A stretch of DNA of 7,309 nucleotides, taken from the NCBI GenBank assembly GCA_031290295.1, contig JAITNT010000058.1:1-7309 (forward strand). Direction: 5' to 3'. The DNA comes from Clostridiales bacterium. Its GTDB lineage: Bacteria > Bacillota > Clostridia > Christensenellales > DUVY01. The position numbers were made by a program, and so were the translations under genes. Below are positions 1 through 4,604 of the stretch, piece by piece. How positions within the stretch are numbered: position 1 is the first letter of the stretch; each line of letters starts with the position of its first letter. Below the pieces are notes generated by a model. It was not told the DNA's origin, did not search any database, and worked only from the letters and a program-made list of their open reading frames with translations.

Positions 1-1
1 C

Positions 2-15
2 AAACCCGCGGGTTT
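2..15. repeat. 14-bp perfect palindrome at window edge
   Basis: The palindrome AAACCCGCGGGTTT ends in a short T run. It could be the tail of a terminator belonging to a gene outside the window, but the stem is short and the T run has only three bases. Between it and position 57 I see no gene or other recognisable element. Confidence 0.3.
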
Positions 16-57
16 CCGTCGGCTTTAAAATTATTATCTCCTCTGTCTACAGTCGAC

Positions 58-86
58 GGGGCAAACGCATTTTATGCGTTTGCCCC
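58..86. terminator. 13-bp perfect hairpin downstream of the XRE gene
   Basis: Positions 58-70 (GGGGCAAACGCAT) pair perfectly with 74-86 around a TTT loop. The hairpin starts 9 bp past the stop codon of the minus-strand XRE gene, the usual place for its transcription terminator. Neither strand has a clear T tract after the stem, so it may instead be an mRNA-stabilising 3' hairpin or a barrier serving both directions. Confidence 0.5.
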
Positions 87-95
87 GAATCCGCC

Positions 96-308
96 CTAAT
101 ACTCCTCAAAACCGAGCAACTGGCCCGCCGTCACATCAAAAATCTTTATCAGCTTGCCCAAGGTGGCGTAACTCGGTTCGATGTTCTCGTTTTCCCAATC
201 GCGTATCGAACGGTCGGTTACGTTCAGCATTTTTGACAAGGCGATTTGTGTCAAGCCTTTTTCATGCCGCAGCATTCTTAGAATTTGCCCGAAGCTCTTA
301 TTATCCAT
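96..308 (-). CDS. Small XRE-family helix-turn-helix transcriptional regulator
   Basis: This 70-residue protein is essentially a single Cro/C1-type (HTH_3) DNA-binding domain with no effector or protease domain. The helix-turn-helix lies at about residues 20-40: TQIALSKML forms the positioning helix and TDRSIRDWENE the recognition helix, followed by the family-typical 'EPSYATLGKL' and 'LLGFEEY' ending. It is divergent from the membrane protein gene at 404, and the shared 95-bp gap contains two related AGGG/CCCT dyads. I infer that it represses itself and its neighbour. No Shine-Dalgarno sequence precedes the ATG at 308. A TATACT -10 box ends six bases before the start codon, so the transcript may be leaderless. 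The family call is secure, the target and signal are not. Such short XRE proteins can also be antitoxin-like, but no toxin gene is adjacent. Confidence 0.9.
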   Translation of the reverse strand: MDNKSFGQILRMLRHEKGLTQIALSKMLNVTDRSIRDWENENIEPSYATLGKLIKIFDVTAGQLLGFEEY

Positions 309-314
309 GAAAAC

Positions 315-320
315 AGTATA
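315..320 (-). promoter_or_regulatory. Candidate -10 box of the XRE gene
   Basis: TATACT on the minus strand lies six bases upstream of the XRE ATG, so transcription would begin at or next to the start codon. No good -35 box is seen at 17-18 bp spacing. The box overlaps the left arm of the 318-336 dyad, fitting autorepression. Confidence 0.4.
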
Positions 321-336
321 GGGAAAATATCCCTAT
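318..336. promoter_or_regulatory. Candidate XRE operator 1
   Basis: ATAGGGAAAATATCCCTAT is an inverted repeat with perfect 7-bp arms (ATAGGGA/TCCCTAT) and a 5-bp AT spacer. It lies directly upstream of the XRE start and overlaps its -10 box. Size and symmetry fit a dimeric XRE repressor site. The assignment rests on position and symmetry only. Confidence 0.55.
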
Positions 337-341
337 TTTAT

Positions 342-371
342 TTGACATAGGAAACGTTGTCCCTGTATAAT
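342..371 (+). promoter_or_regulatory. Sigma-A-type promoter of the zinc-ribbon membrane protein gene
   Basis: A consensus TTGACA at 342-347 and consensus TATAAT at 366-371 are separated by 18 bp. Transcription should begin near 378. An AGGAGG ribosome binding site at 386-391 follows, 12 nt before the ATG at 404. Because both boxes match consensus, this promoter would be strong unless repressed. Confidence 0.8.
347..366. promoter_or_regulatory. Candidate XRE operator 2 (degenerate)
   Basis: ATAGG at 347-351 and CCCTGT at 361-366 resemble the arms of the 318-336 dyad, with one more base of spacing. The AACGTT core at 353-358 is itself palindromic. The site fills the interval between the -35 and -10 boxes of the plus-strand promoter, where a bound repressor would block it. 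Confidence 0.35.
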
Positions 372-403
372 GTATTTAATTATATAGGAGGAATAAAATT
401 TTT

Positions 404-1123
404 ATGGAGAAAAACAATGACATTATAAAAGGCGCGGGGCGGCTTATTCTGCTGTTTTTGTCGATTGTATGGGTACTTATGACCGCGGCGACGGCGTTTA
501 CCGCAAACGCGGCGGGCGACGGCGATTTGCAGATAACCGAGAAGTTAACCGTCACCTCGAAGGTTAAAAATGTGCTTTCGCAAACATACGACTCCGCTTT
601 CGGCGGAAAAATAAAGAACGTCTCCGCGGAAGCCTTGAGCGACATAACGCTGACGGTGAGCGTCAAAACGAAAACCCTAAATCAAACGGGCAGCTTTACG
701 ATAACTATTCCGCAGATTGCCGCCGGCAAGGTTTACAGTATAAATTCCACGGCGGAATCCGAAGCGAATTTCGAGGAAATAACGGCGGTTACGGCGCGTA
801 TAGGAAACGGCGCGGAGTTTACGCTTTCTAACGCGACAAGCACGAATCCCGCGAATAACGCCACGCCGGCAATATTAGGAGCCGCAGGCGGAGTTATCAT
901 ATTAGTTATCGTTCTGTTGATTGTCGTCAGAGTGCGCAGAAACGGTAATAATTATAACAGGCAAATTCAAAGCCAAAGCCAAACTCAAAATCAAAACATA
1001 GTCGTAAACGTAGTCGCCCCCGCGCCGCAACCGGCGGAGGCGTTAACCGCCTGCCGCTATTGCGGGGCGAAAAATCCCGCGTCGGCGCCATCGTGTTCTA
1101 ATTGCGGCGCGATATTAAAATAA
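404..1123 (+). CDS. Exported/membrane protein with FxLYD-like domain and cytoplasmic zinc ribbon
   Basis: This 239-residue protein is not assigned to a named family. Residues 13-37 are a hydrophobic export signal or first membrane helix, with a possible signal peptidase site after TANA (residues 33-36). Residues 41-145 form a beta-rich extracytoplasmic domain whose 'GKIKNVSAEALSDITLTVSV' pattern resembles FxLYD-type domains. Residues 155-176 are a clear transmembrane helix followed by RVRR. A Q/S/N-rich linker (187-198) leads to a C-terminal zinc ribbon with C217, C220, C231 and C234. The predicted topology is domain outside, ribbon inside. A consensus promoter and AGGAGG support the start. 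It diverges from an XRE gene that probably represses it. Other proteins with similar ribbons are encoded at 3480-4453. Function is unknown; it could be an envelope sensor or scaffold. Confidence 0.85.
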   Translation: MEKNNDIIKGAGRLILLFLSIVWVLMTAATAFTANAAGDGDLQITEKLTVTSKVKNVLSQTYDSAFGGKIKNVSAEALSDITLTVSVKTKTLNQTGSFTITIPQIAAGKVYSINSTAESEANFEEITAVTARIGNGAEFTLSNATSTNPANNATPAILGAAGGVIILVIVLLIVVRVRRNGNNYNRQIQSQSQTQNQNIVVNVVAPAPQPAEALTACRYCGAKNPASAPSCSNCGAILK

Positions 1124-1145
1124 AAGTGATAATAAAGTTTTTAAC

Positions 1146-1201
1146 GCCGACGAACGTCGGCACTTAGCGCGGAGAAAAACCCAAAGGGGGAGGTTCTCCG
1201 C
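1146..1201 (+). other. Structured 3' region with two hairpins
   Basis: After the stop codon at 1123, GCCGAC (1146-1151) pairs with GTCGGC (1156-1161). GCGGAGAA (1169-1176) then pairs with TTCTCCGC (1194-1201), with a possible inner CCC-AAA-GGG helix at 1180-1188. No T tract follows either stem. This may be an mRNA-stabilising 3' UTR or a small processed RNA ahead of the real terminator. Confidence 0.45.
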
Positions 1202-1208
1202 TCCTGAT

Positions 1209-1254
1209 AAAATGCAAAACGCCCCGAAGCTTGCTCCGGGGCGTTTTGCATTTT
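1209..1254. terminator. Strong bidirectional intrinsic terminator
   Basis: Positions 1209-1226 pair with 1237-1254 as an 18-bp stem with a GC-rich upper part (CGCCCCG/CGGGGCG) and A/T-rich base. The A run on one side and T run on the other mean each strand ends in a T tract. It lies between the convergent 404-1123 gene and trpB2, whose stop codon is at 1260-1262, and should terminate both. Confidence 0.9.
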
Positions 1255-1259
1255 ATTTC

Positions 1260-2630
1260 TTAAACCTTAGGTAACGCTTGACGTAATTTGCTCAGATCTT
1301 CTTCCGTAGGAATATAGTCATCCAAACCGCCCTCTAGGTAATTTGTGTAAGCCGAAAGGTCAAGATTTCCGTGACCGGACAGGCAGAACACTATCGTTTT
1401 GGCTTTGCCTTCCTCTCTGGCCTTGATCGCCTCGTCTATGGCGACCTTTATGGCGTGCGAGGACTCGGGCGCGGGGATAAGCGCCTCGCATTTTGCGAAC
1501 AGCACGGCCGCCTTAAACACCTCGGTTTGACGTTCGGCGCGCGCCTCGTCTATCAGCTTGTCATGATACAGCTTGCTGACGATGGGCGCCATACCGTGAT
1601 AACGCAACCCGCCGGCGTGAATGTTCGACGGCATAAAGGTCGAGCCTAAGGTATACATCTTGCAGATAGGCGTCATATGCCCCGTATCGCCGAAATCGTA
1701 AGCGTAAACGCCGCGCGTCAACGACGGACAGCTTGCGGGCTCTACCGCGATAATGTGCGGATTGCCCGTACCGTCTACCTTATCCTTGATAAACGGCGCG
1801 ATAATACCGCCGAGATTGCTTCCGCCGCCCGCGCAACCGATCAGAACATCGGGATACTCGTCGTACAGCGCGAGCTGCTCTTTAGTTTCTAAGCCCACGA
1901 TTGACTGATGCAAAAGCACCTGATTAAGCACGCTGCCGAGAACGTATTTGGACTTAGGGTGAGTTACCGCGTATTCGACGGCTTCGCTTATCGCGCAACC
2001 CAAGCTGCCGTTTGTCCCCGGGAAATCCTTGTTAATCTGGCGGCCTACGTTGGTAGTAAGGCTGGGGCTGGCGATAACGGTCGAGCCAAAAACGTTCATG
2101 AGCGCTTTGCGGTAAGGCTTCTGCTCATAGCTGCCCTTAACCATAAAAATAGTCAGGGGCATTTTGTAAAAAGCGCACGCGATTGCCAAAGCGGTGCCCC
2201 ATTGACCGGCGCCCGTTTCGGTAGTGAGAGCCTTTATACCCTCTTTTTTGTTGTAATAGACTTGTGGGAGCGCGGAATTCAGCTTGTGACTGCCGCTTGT
2301 GTTGTTGCCTTCATACTTATAGTATATCTTGGCGGGGGTCTTTAGCTCTTTTTCAAGCGCGTAGGCTCTGATCAAGGGCGAAGGACGGTACATTTTGAAA
2401 TACTTCTGGATTTCACGCGGAATATCGATGAACTTATCGACGGAATTGAATTCCTGCGCGACAAGCTCGCATGAAAAAAGCCCTTCAAAGTCGCTCGGGA
2501 CCGCGGGCTTCATGGTGCCCGGGTTGATGTAAGGGTCAGGCTTTTCGGGCATCACAGCCTGAAGATTAAGCCATTGCTTAGGCATCTTACTCTCGGGTAG
2601 ATAAATCTTGTTCGGTACGTTACGGGACAT
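1260..2630 (-). CDS. trpB: Tryptophan synthase beta chain, TrpB2 type (TrpB-like PLP enzyme)
   Basis: This 456-residue fold-type II PLP enzyme condenses indole with L-serine to give L-tryptophan in the cytoplasm. The PLP lysine is K116 in 'GSHKLNSA'. 'ETGAGQWG' (138-145) is the TrpB2 form of the ETGAGQ motif. 'GCAGGGSNLGG' (265-275) binds the PLP phosphate, and 'HAGGLRYHG' (338-346) and 'SGHGNLDL' (418-425) are TrpB2 signatures. The longer N-terminal region and total length fit TrpB2 rather than the roughly 400-aa TrpB1. No trpA or other trp gene is in the window, so it probably works alone, for example salvaging free indole. The start has an excellent AGGAGG site eight bases upstream. It has its own promoter and a leader with a possible TRAP-like site. 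The exact physiological substrate of stand-alone TrpB2 enzymes is less certain than the family. Confidence 0.96.
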   Translation of the reverse strand: MSRNVPNKIYLPESKMPKQWLNLQAVMPEKPDPYINPGTMKPAVPSDFEGLFSCELVAQEFNSVDKFIDIPREIQKYFKMYRPSPLIRAYALEKELKTPAKIYYKYEGNNTSGSHKLNSALPQVYYNKKEGIKALTTETGAGQWGTALAIACAFYKMPLTIFMVKGSYEQKPYRKALMNVFGSTVIASPSLTTNVGRQINKDFPGTNGSLGCAISEAVEYAVTHPKSKYVLGSVLNQVLLHQSIVGLETKEQLALYDEYPDVLIGCAGGGSNLGGIIAPFIKDKVDGTGNPHIIAVEPASCPSLTRGVYAYDFGDTGHMTPICKMYTLGSTFMPSNIHAGGLRYHGMAPIVSKLYHDKLIDEARAERQTEVFKAAVLFAKCEALIPAPESSHAIKVAIDEAIKAREEGKAKTIVFCLSGHGNLDLSAYTNYLEGGLDDYIPTEEDLSKLRQALPKV

Positions 2631-2635
2631 AGTTT

Positions 2636-2679
2636 CTTCCTCCTCTAAACTAAACTTTGTCTAAACTAATCTTTTGCTT
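2636..2679 (-). promoter_or_regulatory. Candidate TRAP-like NAG-triplet array over the trpB ribosome binding site
   Basis: In the mRNA direction nine NAG triplets follow each other: AAG, AAG, UAG, UAG, AAG, UAG, UAG, GAG, AAG (starting from 2679 and ending at 2636). The spacers are 3, 2, 2, 3, 2, 2, 2 and 1 nt. TRAP (MtrB) of Bacillus binds (G/U)AG triplets separated by 2-3 nt, and at some genes such sites cover the ribosome binding site. Here the last triplets overlap AGGAGG at 2639-2644. Four triplets are AAG, a weaker match, so chance in A/T-rich leader DNA is possible. Confidence 0.35.
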
Positions 2680-2701
2680 CCGATAAAGAAAGCGGTACTA
2701 C

Positions 2702-2726
2702 TTCCGAATGCTCCCACGCTTCGGAA
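2702..2726 (-). promoter_or_regulatory. Leader hairpin of trpB
   Basis: TTCCGAA (2702-2708) and TTCGGAA (2720-2726) form a perfect 7-bp stem with an 11-nt loop near the 5' end of the trpB leader. It has no following T tract, so it is not a simple terminator. It may stabilise the 5' end or take part in leader folding. I do not see a T-box motif. Confidence 0.4.
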
Positions 2727-2738
2727 CGTAATAGTAAC

Positions 2739-2767
2739 ATGATAAAGCATAAAACTATATATGTCAA
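2739..2767 (-). promoter_or_regulatory. Promoter of trpB
   Basis: On the minus strand TTGACA (2767-2762) and TATCAT (2744-2739) are separated by exactly 17 bp. Transcription should start near 2732, giving a leader of about 100 nt before the trpB ATG at 2630. Confidence 0.8.
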
Positions 2768-2840
2768 GCATTATTTTGAAGGTTTTTGAAAAAATCCGAT
2801 AAAAATCACAGGCTGGTTAAAAACCATGCTAATTCAGTGA

Positions 2841-3469
2841 AACAATTGCAATTTCTTTAGATTATTCGCGAATGTGAATTCGCCGCACGTATTTTCTATA
2901 GATAATCAACGCAGTGAATATACGTACATTTTTTATTTGAATGATTTCGAGCAATGCAACCTACTGCGGACAAAATAAGTCAAATAATTAATGCGGATGT
3001 TTATTTCAATGGCACCAGCTATGCAATTTTTCAAAATTTTAATAGGATTAATACGTTTATTCAAATGCTGATATTCCCGTTATTAATAATAGTATGTATT
3101 TCCACGTTAGCTGTCTTGCTGTGCTATTATCTGCATAATTTTGAAGAGCGAAAACCGTTTTTAGGAATAATACTGGCTTTTGGGTTAAATAAAATTCAAA
3201 CCATAAAAACATTTTTCTATGAAAATGTAATTTATTTTATAGCGGCGTTTCTAATTGCTATCGTCGTTTTCTGTCCCATAATGATTTTGATAAATAATAT
3301 TATAATCAAAATCACCGGCGTATTTTCCCCGATAGACTTAATGGCGGTTTTATGGATATCTATCAGTATTTTTGTTACGGCAAGCATTTACATAATGTTA
3401 ATTTGCATATTATTAAATTTCAATATAAATAAACCTATTAATACTTTGCTGAATTCCAAAAAACTATAA
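2841..3469 (+). pseudogene. Frameshifted 3' remnant of an FtsX-like ABC transporter permease
   Basis: An intact reading frame from ATG 2954 encodes 171 residues with three membrane helices (about 38-60, 92-116 and 130-156). The 'EERKPFLGIILAFGLNKIQTIKTFFYENVI' type segment (split here as EERKPFLGIILAFG then LNKIQTIKTF) is the hallmark of FtsX/MacB permease C-termini, and the protein ends with the usual short basic tail. Complete permeases are much longer, and no Shine-Dalgarno site precedes this ATG. An in-frame stop lies at 2942-2944. In another frame, 2841-2975 reads open and ends with 'EYTYIFYLNDFEQCNLL', which continues naturally into 'ADKISQIINADVYF', so a frameshift lies within 2942-2978. 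A stop at 2838 closes the upstream part, and no partner ATPase is present. The stretch is visibly more A/T-rich than its neighbours. It is probably a decayed, perhaps acquired, gene rather than a functional short permease. Confidence 0.7.
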
Positions 3470-3482
3470 AGCTTTTGCTTTA
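3458..3482 (-). terminator. Weak intrinsic terminator of the zinc-ribbon operon
   Basis: On the minus strand TAAAGC (3482-3477) pairs with GCTTTA (3472-3467) around an AAAA loop, followed by TAGTTTTTT. The stem includes the stop codon of the last operon gene. It is only 6 bp and GC-poor, so termination may be partial. Confidence 0.45.
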
Positions 3483-3686
3483 CCTCAAATTCCGTATAAA
3501 ATCCATATCATCCTCGTGGACGTACGTCCTTACGATAGTCCCGCACTCCGCGCATACGTCGCAACAAACCCTTGCCGCAGTGGACAGGTTGCCGAAGCGC
3601 GTCTTTTTGGACGCTACGCCGAATTTGGACAGACTGTGGTACATGCAGGTTTTGATTTCTTCACTGTCGCAATGGTCACATTTCAT
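3480..3686 (-). CDS. Small zinc-binding protein with paired CxxC motifs (68 aa)
   Basis: This 68-residue soluble protein begins MKCDHCDSEE. It carries C3-x2-C6 and C45-x2-C48 (with extra C41 and C42), a likely zinc-ribbon or rubredoxin-like knuckle pair separated by a basic middle (KKTRFGN), and has an acidic C-terminal part (HEDDMDF). The ATG at 3686 is preferred over an upstream start at 3740 because CGAGGTAA lies seven bases before it and the conserved cysteines begin at once. The gene overlaps the end of the TM2 gene by 11 bp, pointing to translational coupling. The function is unknown. Alternatives are a DNA/RNA-binding ribbon or an accessory factor to the zinc-ribbon membrane protein. 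Confidence 0.75.
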   Translation of the reverse strand: MKCDHCDSEEIKTCMYHSLSKFGVASKKTRFGNLSTAARVCCDVCAECGTIVRTYVHEDDMDFIRNLR

Positions 3687-4245
3687 AATTTTTACCTCGT
3701 TTTTTATAATATTCGGAAAGCAAATTATAACGCTTGTCAAACTGCCCGCGCGACGTACAAGATATAATAATAAGGTCTATCACGGAAAGAATATCCGCGA
3801 CGACGGTGAACGTCAGCATAGTCAAAAAGATATACAGCACGCAAAGCCCCGGCTGCCTGAGGTACGCCTTGTGTACGCCGAGCCAGCCCAAAAATATACA
3901 TAACAGTATCGCGGTAACCTTACTTTTTCTCTTGTTTTCGGGGACGAGTCCGTCCCCGTCCCCGCACCCGTCCCCGTTCCGTACGGCGGCGTCGCTTTGC
4001 AGCGCCAACTGATACGGCTGCGGGTTTTGCGGTTGCATTAACGGTGCCGGACGCGGCGACGGCCGGTGCGGCGCGGGCAGCGGCGGCGGCGCGGACGGCA
4101 CGAAGGAAATTTTATCCGAATCGCGCGAGGACGTACTGCGTTGTTCGGCGCGCGGATAAGCGGCGGCGCCGCAATAAGGGCACTGTCCGTTTACATACGC
4201 CAGGGGCGCGCCGCAGGCTTTACACTTAATTACCGCCGCTGCCAT
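3676..4245 (-). CDS. Zinc-ribbon and TM2-domain membrane protein
   Basis: This protein has 189 residues from ATG 4245. Residues 8-25 form a CxxC-x10-CxxC zinc ribbon (C8, C11, C22, C25). Residues 40-105 are a low-complexity Pro/Ala/Gln-rich linker that ends in a GDGCGDGDG run. Residues 106-163 are a TM2 domain, with 'KSKVTAILLCIFLGWLGVH' and 'KAYLRQPG' joining two membrane helices (about 109-123 and 135-163). A basic tail follows. TM2 proteins are common bacterial membrane proteins of mostly unknown role. A TTG start at 4269 is possible. The ATG at 4245 is chosen because its first 11 residues line up without gaps with the neighbouring 75-aa ribbon protein (MxxxxIKCKACGAPL in both). The gene overlaps that neighbour by 20 bp and the next gene by 11 bp. 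No specific function can be assigned. Confidence 0.85.
   Translation of the reverse strand: MAAAVIKCKACGAPLAYVNGQCPYCGAAAYPRAEQRSTSSRDSDKISFVPSAPPPLPAPHRPSPRPAPLMQPQNPQPYQLALQSDAAVRNGDGCGDGDGLVPENKRKSKVTAILLCIFLGWLGVHKAYLRQPGLCVLYIFLTMLTFTVVADILSVIDLIIISCTSRGQFDKRYNLLSEYYKKRGKNYEM
3940..3975 (-). other. G-quadruplex motif and 7-bp hairpin inside the TM2 gene
   Basis: On the coding strand, G runs at 3975-3972, 3969-3967, 3963-3960 and 3957-3954 (4, 3, 4, 4 Gs) have loops of 2, 3 and 2 nt, a canonical quadruplex pattern. The last run also pairs in a 7-bp GGGGACG/CGTCCCC hairpin at 3940-3957. The stretch encodes the GDGCGDGDG linker. Confidence 0.5.
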
Positions 4246-4453
4246 TCTTACGCTTATTAACCGAATCAACGATCGAGTTTCTTATGCTCGTATACGCTTT
4301 TGAAAGATCCCGCTTGATTTGCGAGCCGGTCACCGCGCTGTCGTCGCGCGGCTTTTCGGCGGGCGCGGTAAAACCTCCGCAGTACGGACAACGGGCGATA
4401 ACATGCCCCAAGGGCGCGCCGCACGCTTTACACTTGATGCTTTCCACTTCCAT
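4226..4453 (-). CDS. Small zinc-ribbon protein (75 aa)
   Basis: The first gene of the three-gene operon encodes a 75-residue soluble protein. An N-terminal zinc ribbon (C8-x2-C11, C22-x2-C25, 'IKCKACGAPL' and 'RCPYCGG') is followed by a charged, probably helical tail ending KRKNGSGGN. The ribbon is nearly the same as that of the downstream TM2 protein, so the two share a recent common origin or are kept similar. AGAGG lies six bases before the ATG, and the gene overlaps the TM2 gene by 20 bp. It looks like the soluble counterpart of the membrane protein. The ribbon could bind nucleic acid or a protein partner; no activity can be deduced. Confidence 0.8.
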   Translation of the reverse strand: MEVESIKCKACGAPLGHVIARCPYCGGFTAPAEKPRDDSAVTGSQIKRDLSKAYTSIRNSIVDSVNKRKNGSGGN

Positions 4454-4509
4454 AACTAACCTCTAAAGTCTTTTTTTACTTAAATTAGGAACCTCGTTTC
4501 CATGACTAA

Positions 4510-4538
4510 ATTATACCGCAAATATTATTTGCGGTCAT
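4510..4538 (-). promoter_or_regulatory. Promoter of the zinc-ribbon operon
   Basis: On the minus strand ATGACC (4538-4533, four of six matching TTGACA) and a consensus TATAAT (4515-4510) are separated by 17 bp. Transcription should start near 4503, about 50 nt before the ATG at 4453. Confidence 0.6.
4515..4535. promoter_or_regulatory. Palindromic operator candidate in promoter spacer
   Basis: ACCGCAAAT (4515-4523) and ATTTGCGGT (4527-4535) are perfect 9-bp arms around ATT. The dyad covers the whole interval between the -35 and -10 boxes and touches both. This position fits a repressor site. It could also be a hairpin ending transcription of the upstream phosphomutase gene, but no T tract follows. 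Confidence 0.55.
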
Positions 4539-4544
4539 TAGCGC

Positions 4545-4584
4545 AAAATTAAAACTGCGTTAGAAATTTCACGGTTATTCTAAC
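4545..4584 (-). terminator. Weak terminator after the phosphomutase gene
   Basis: On the minus strand GTTAGAA (4584-4578) pairs with TTCTAAC (4565-4559) around a 12-nt loop. The loosely T-rich stretch gcagttttaatttt follows. The stem is A/T-rich, so read-through into the zinc-ribbon operon is possible. Confidence 0.35.
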
Positions 4585-4604
4585 AAAGCCCAAAAATATG
4601 ACGG

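Noticed and set aside
2631..2732. T-box or other classical riboswitch in the trpB leader
   Set aside because: The leader is only about 100 nt, and I see neither a T-box consensus nor a terminator before the ribosome binding site.
3686..3740. Longer start for the 68-aa CxxC protein
   Set aside because: The extension lies in TM2 coding sequence and has no conserved features. The ATG at 3686 has CGAGGTAA at good spacing.
3941..3980. CRISPR-like or tandem repeat from CCGTCC units
   Set aside because: Units are short and irregular, with no spacers, and are explained by the GDG-rich coding linker.
4245..4269. TTG start for the TM2 protein
   Set aside because: No Shine-Dalgarno, and starting at ATG 4245 makes the ribbon align residue for residue with the upstream paralogue.
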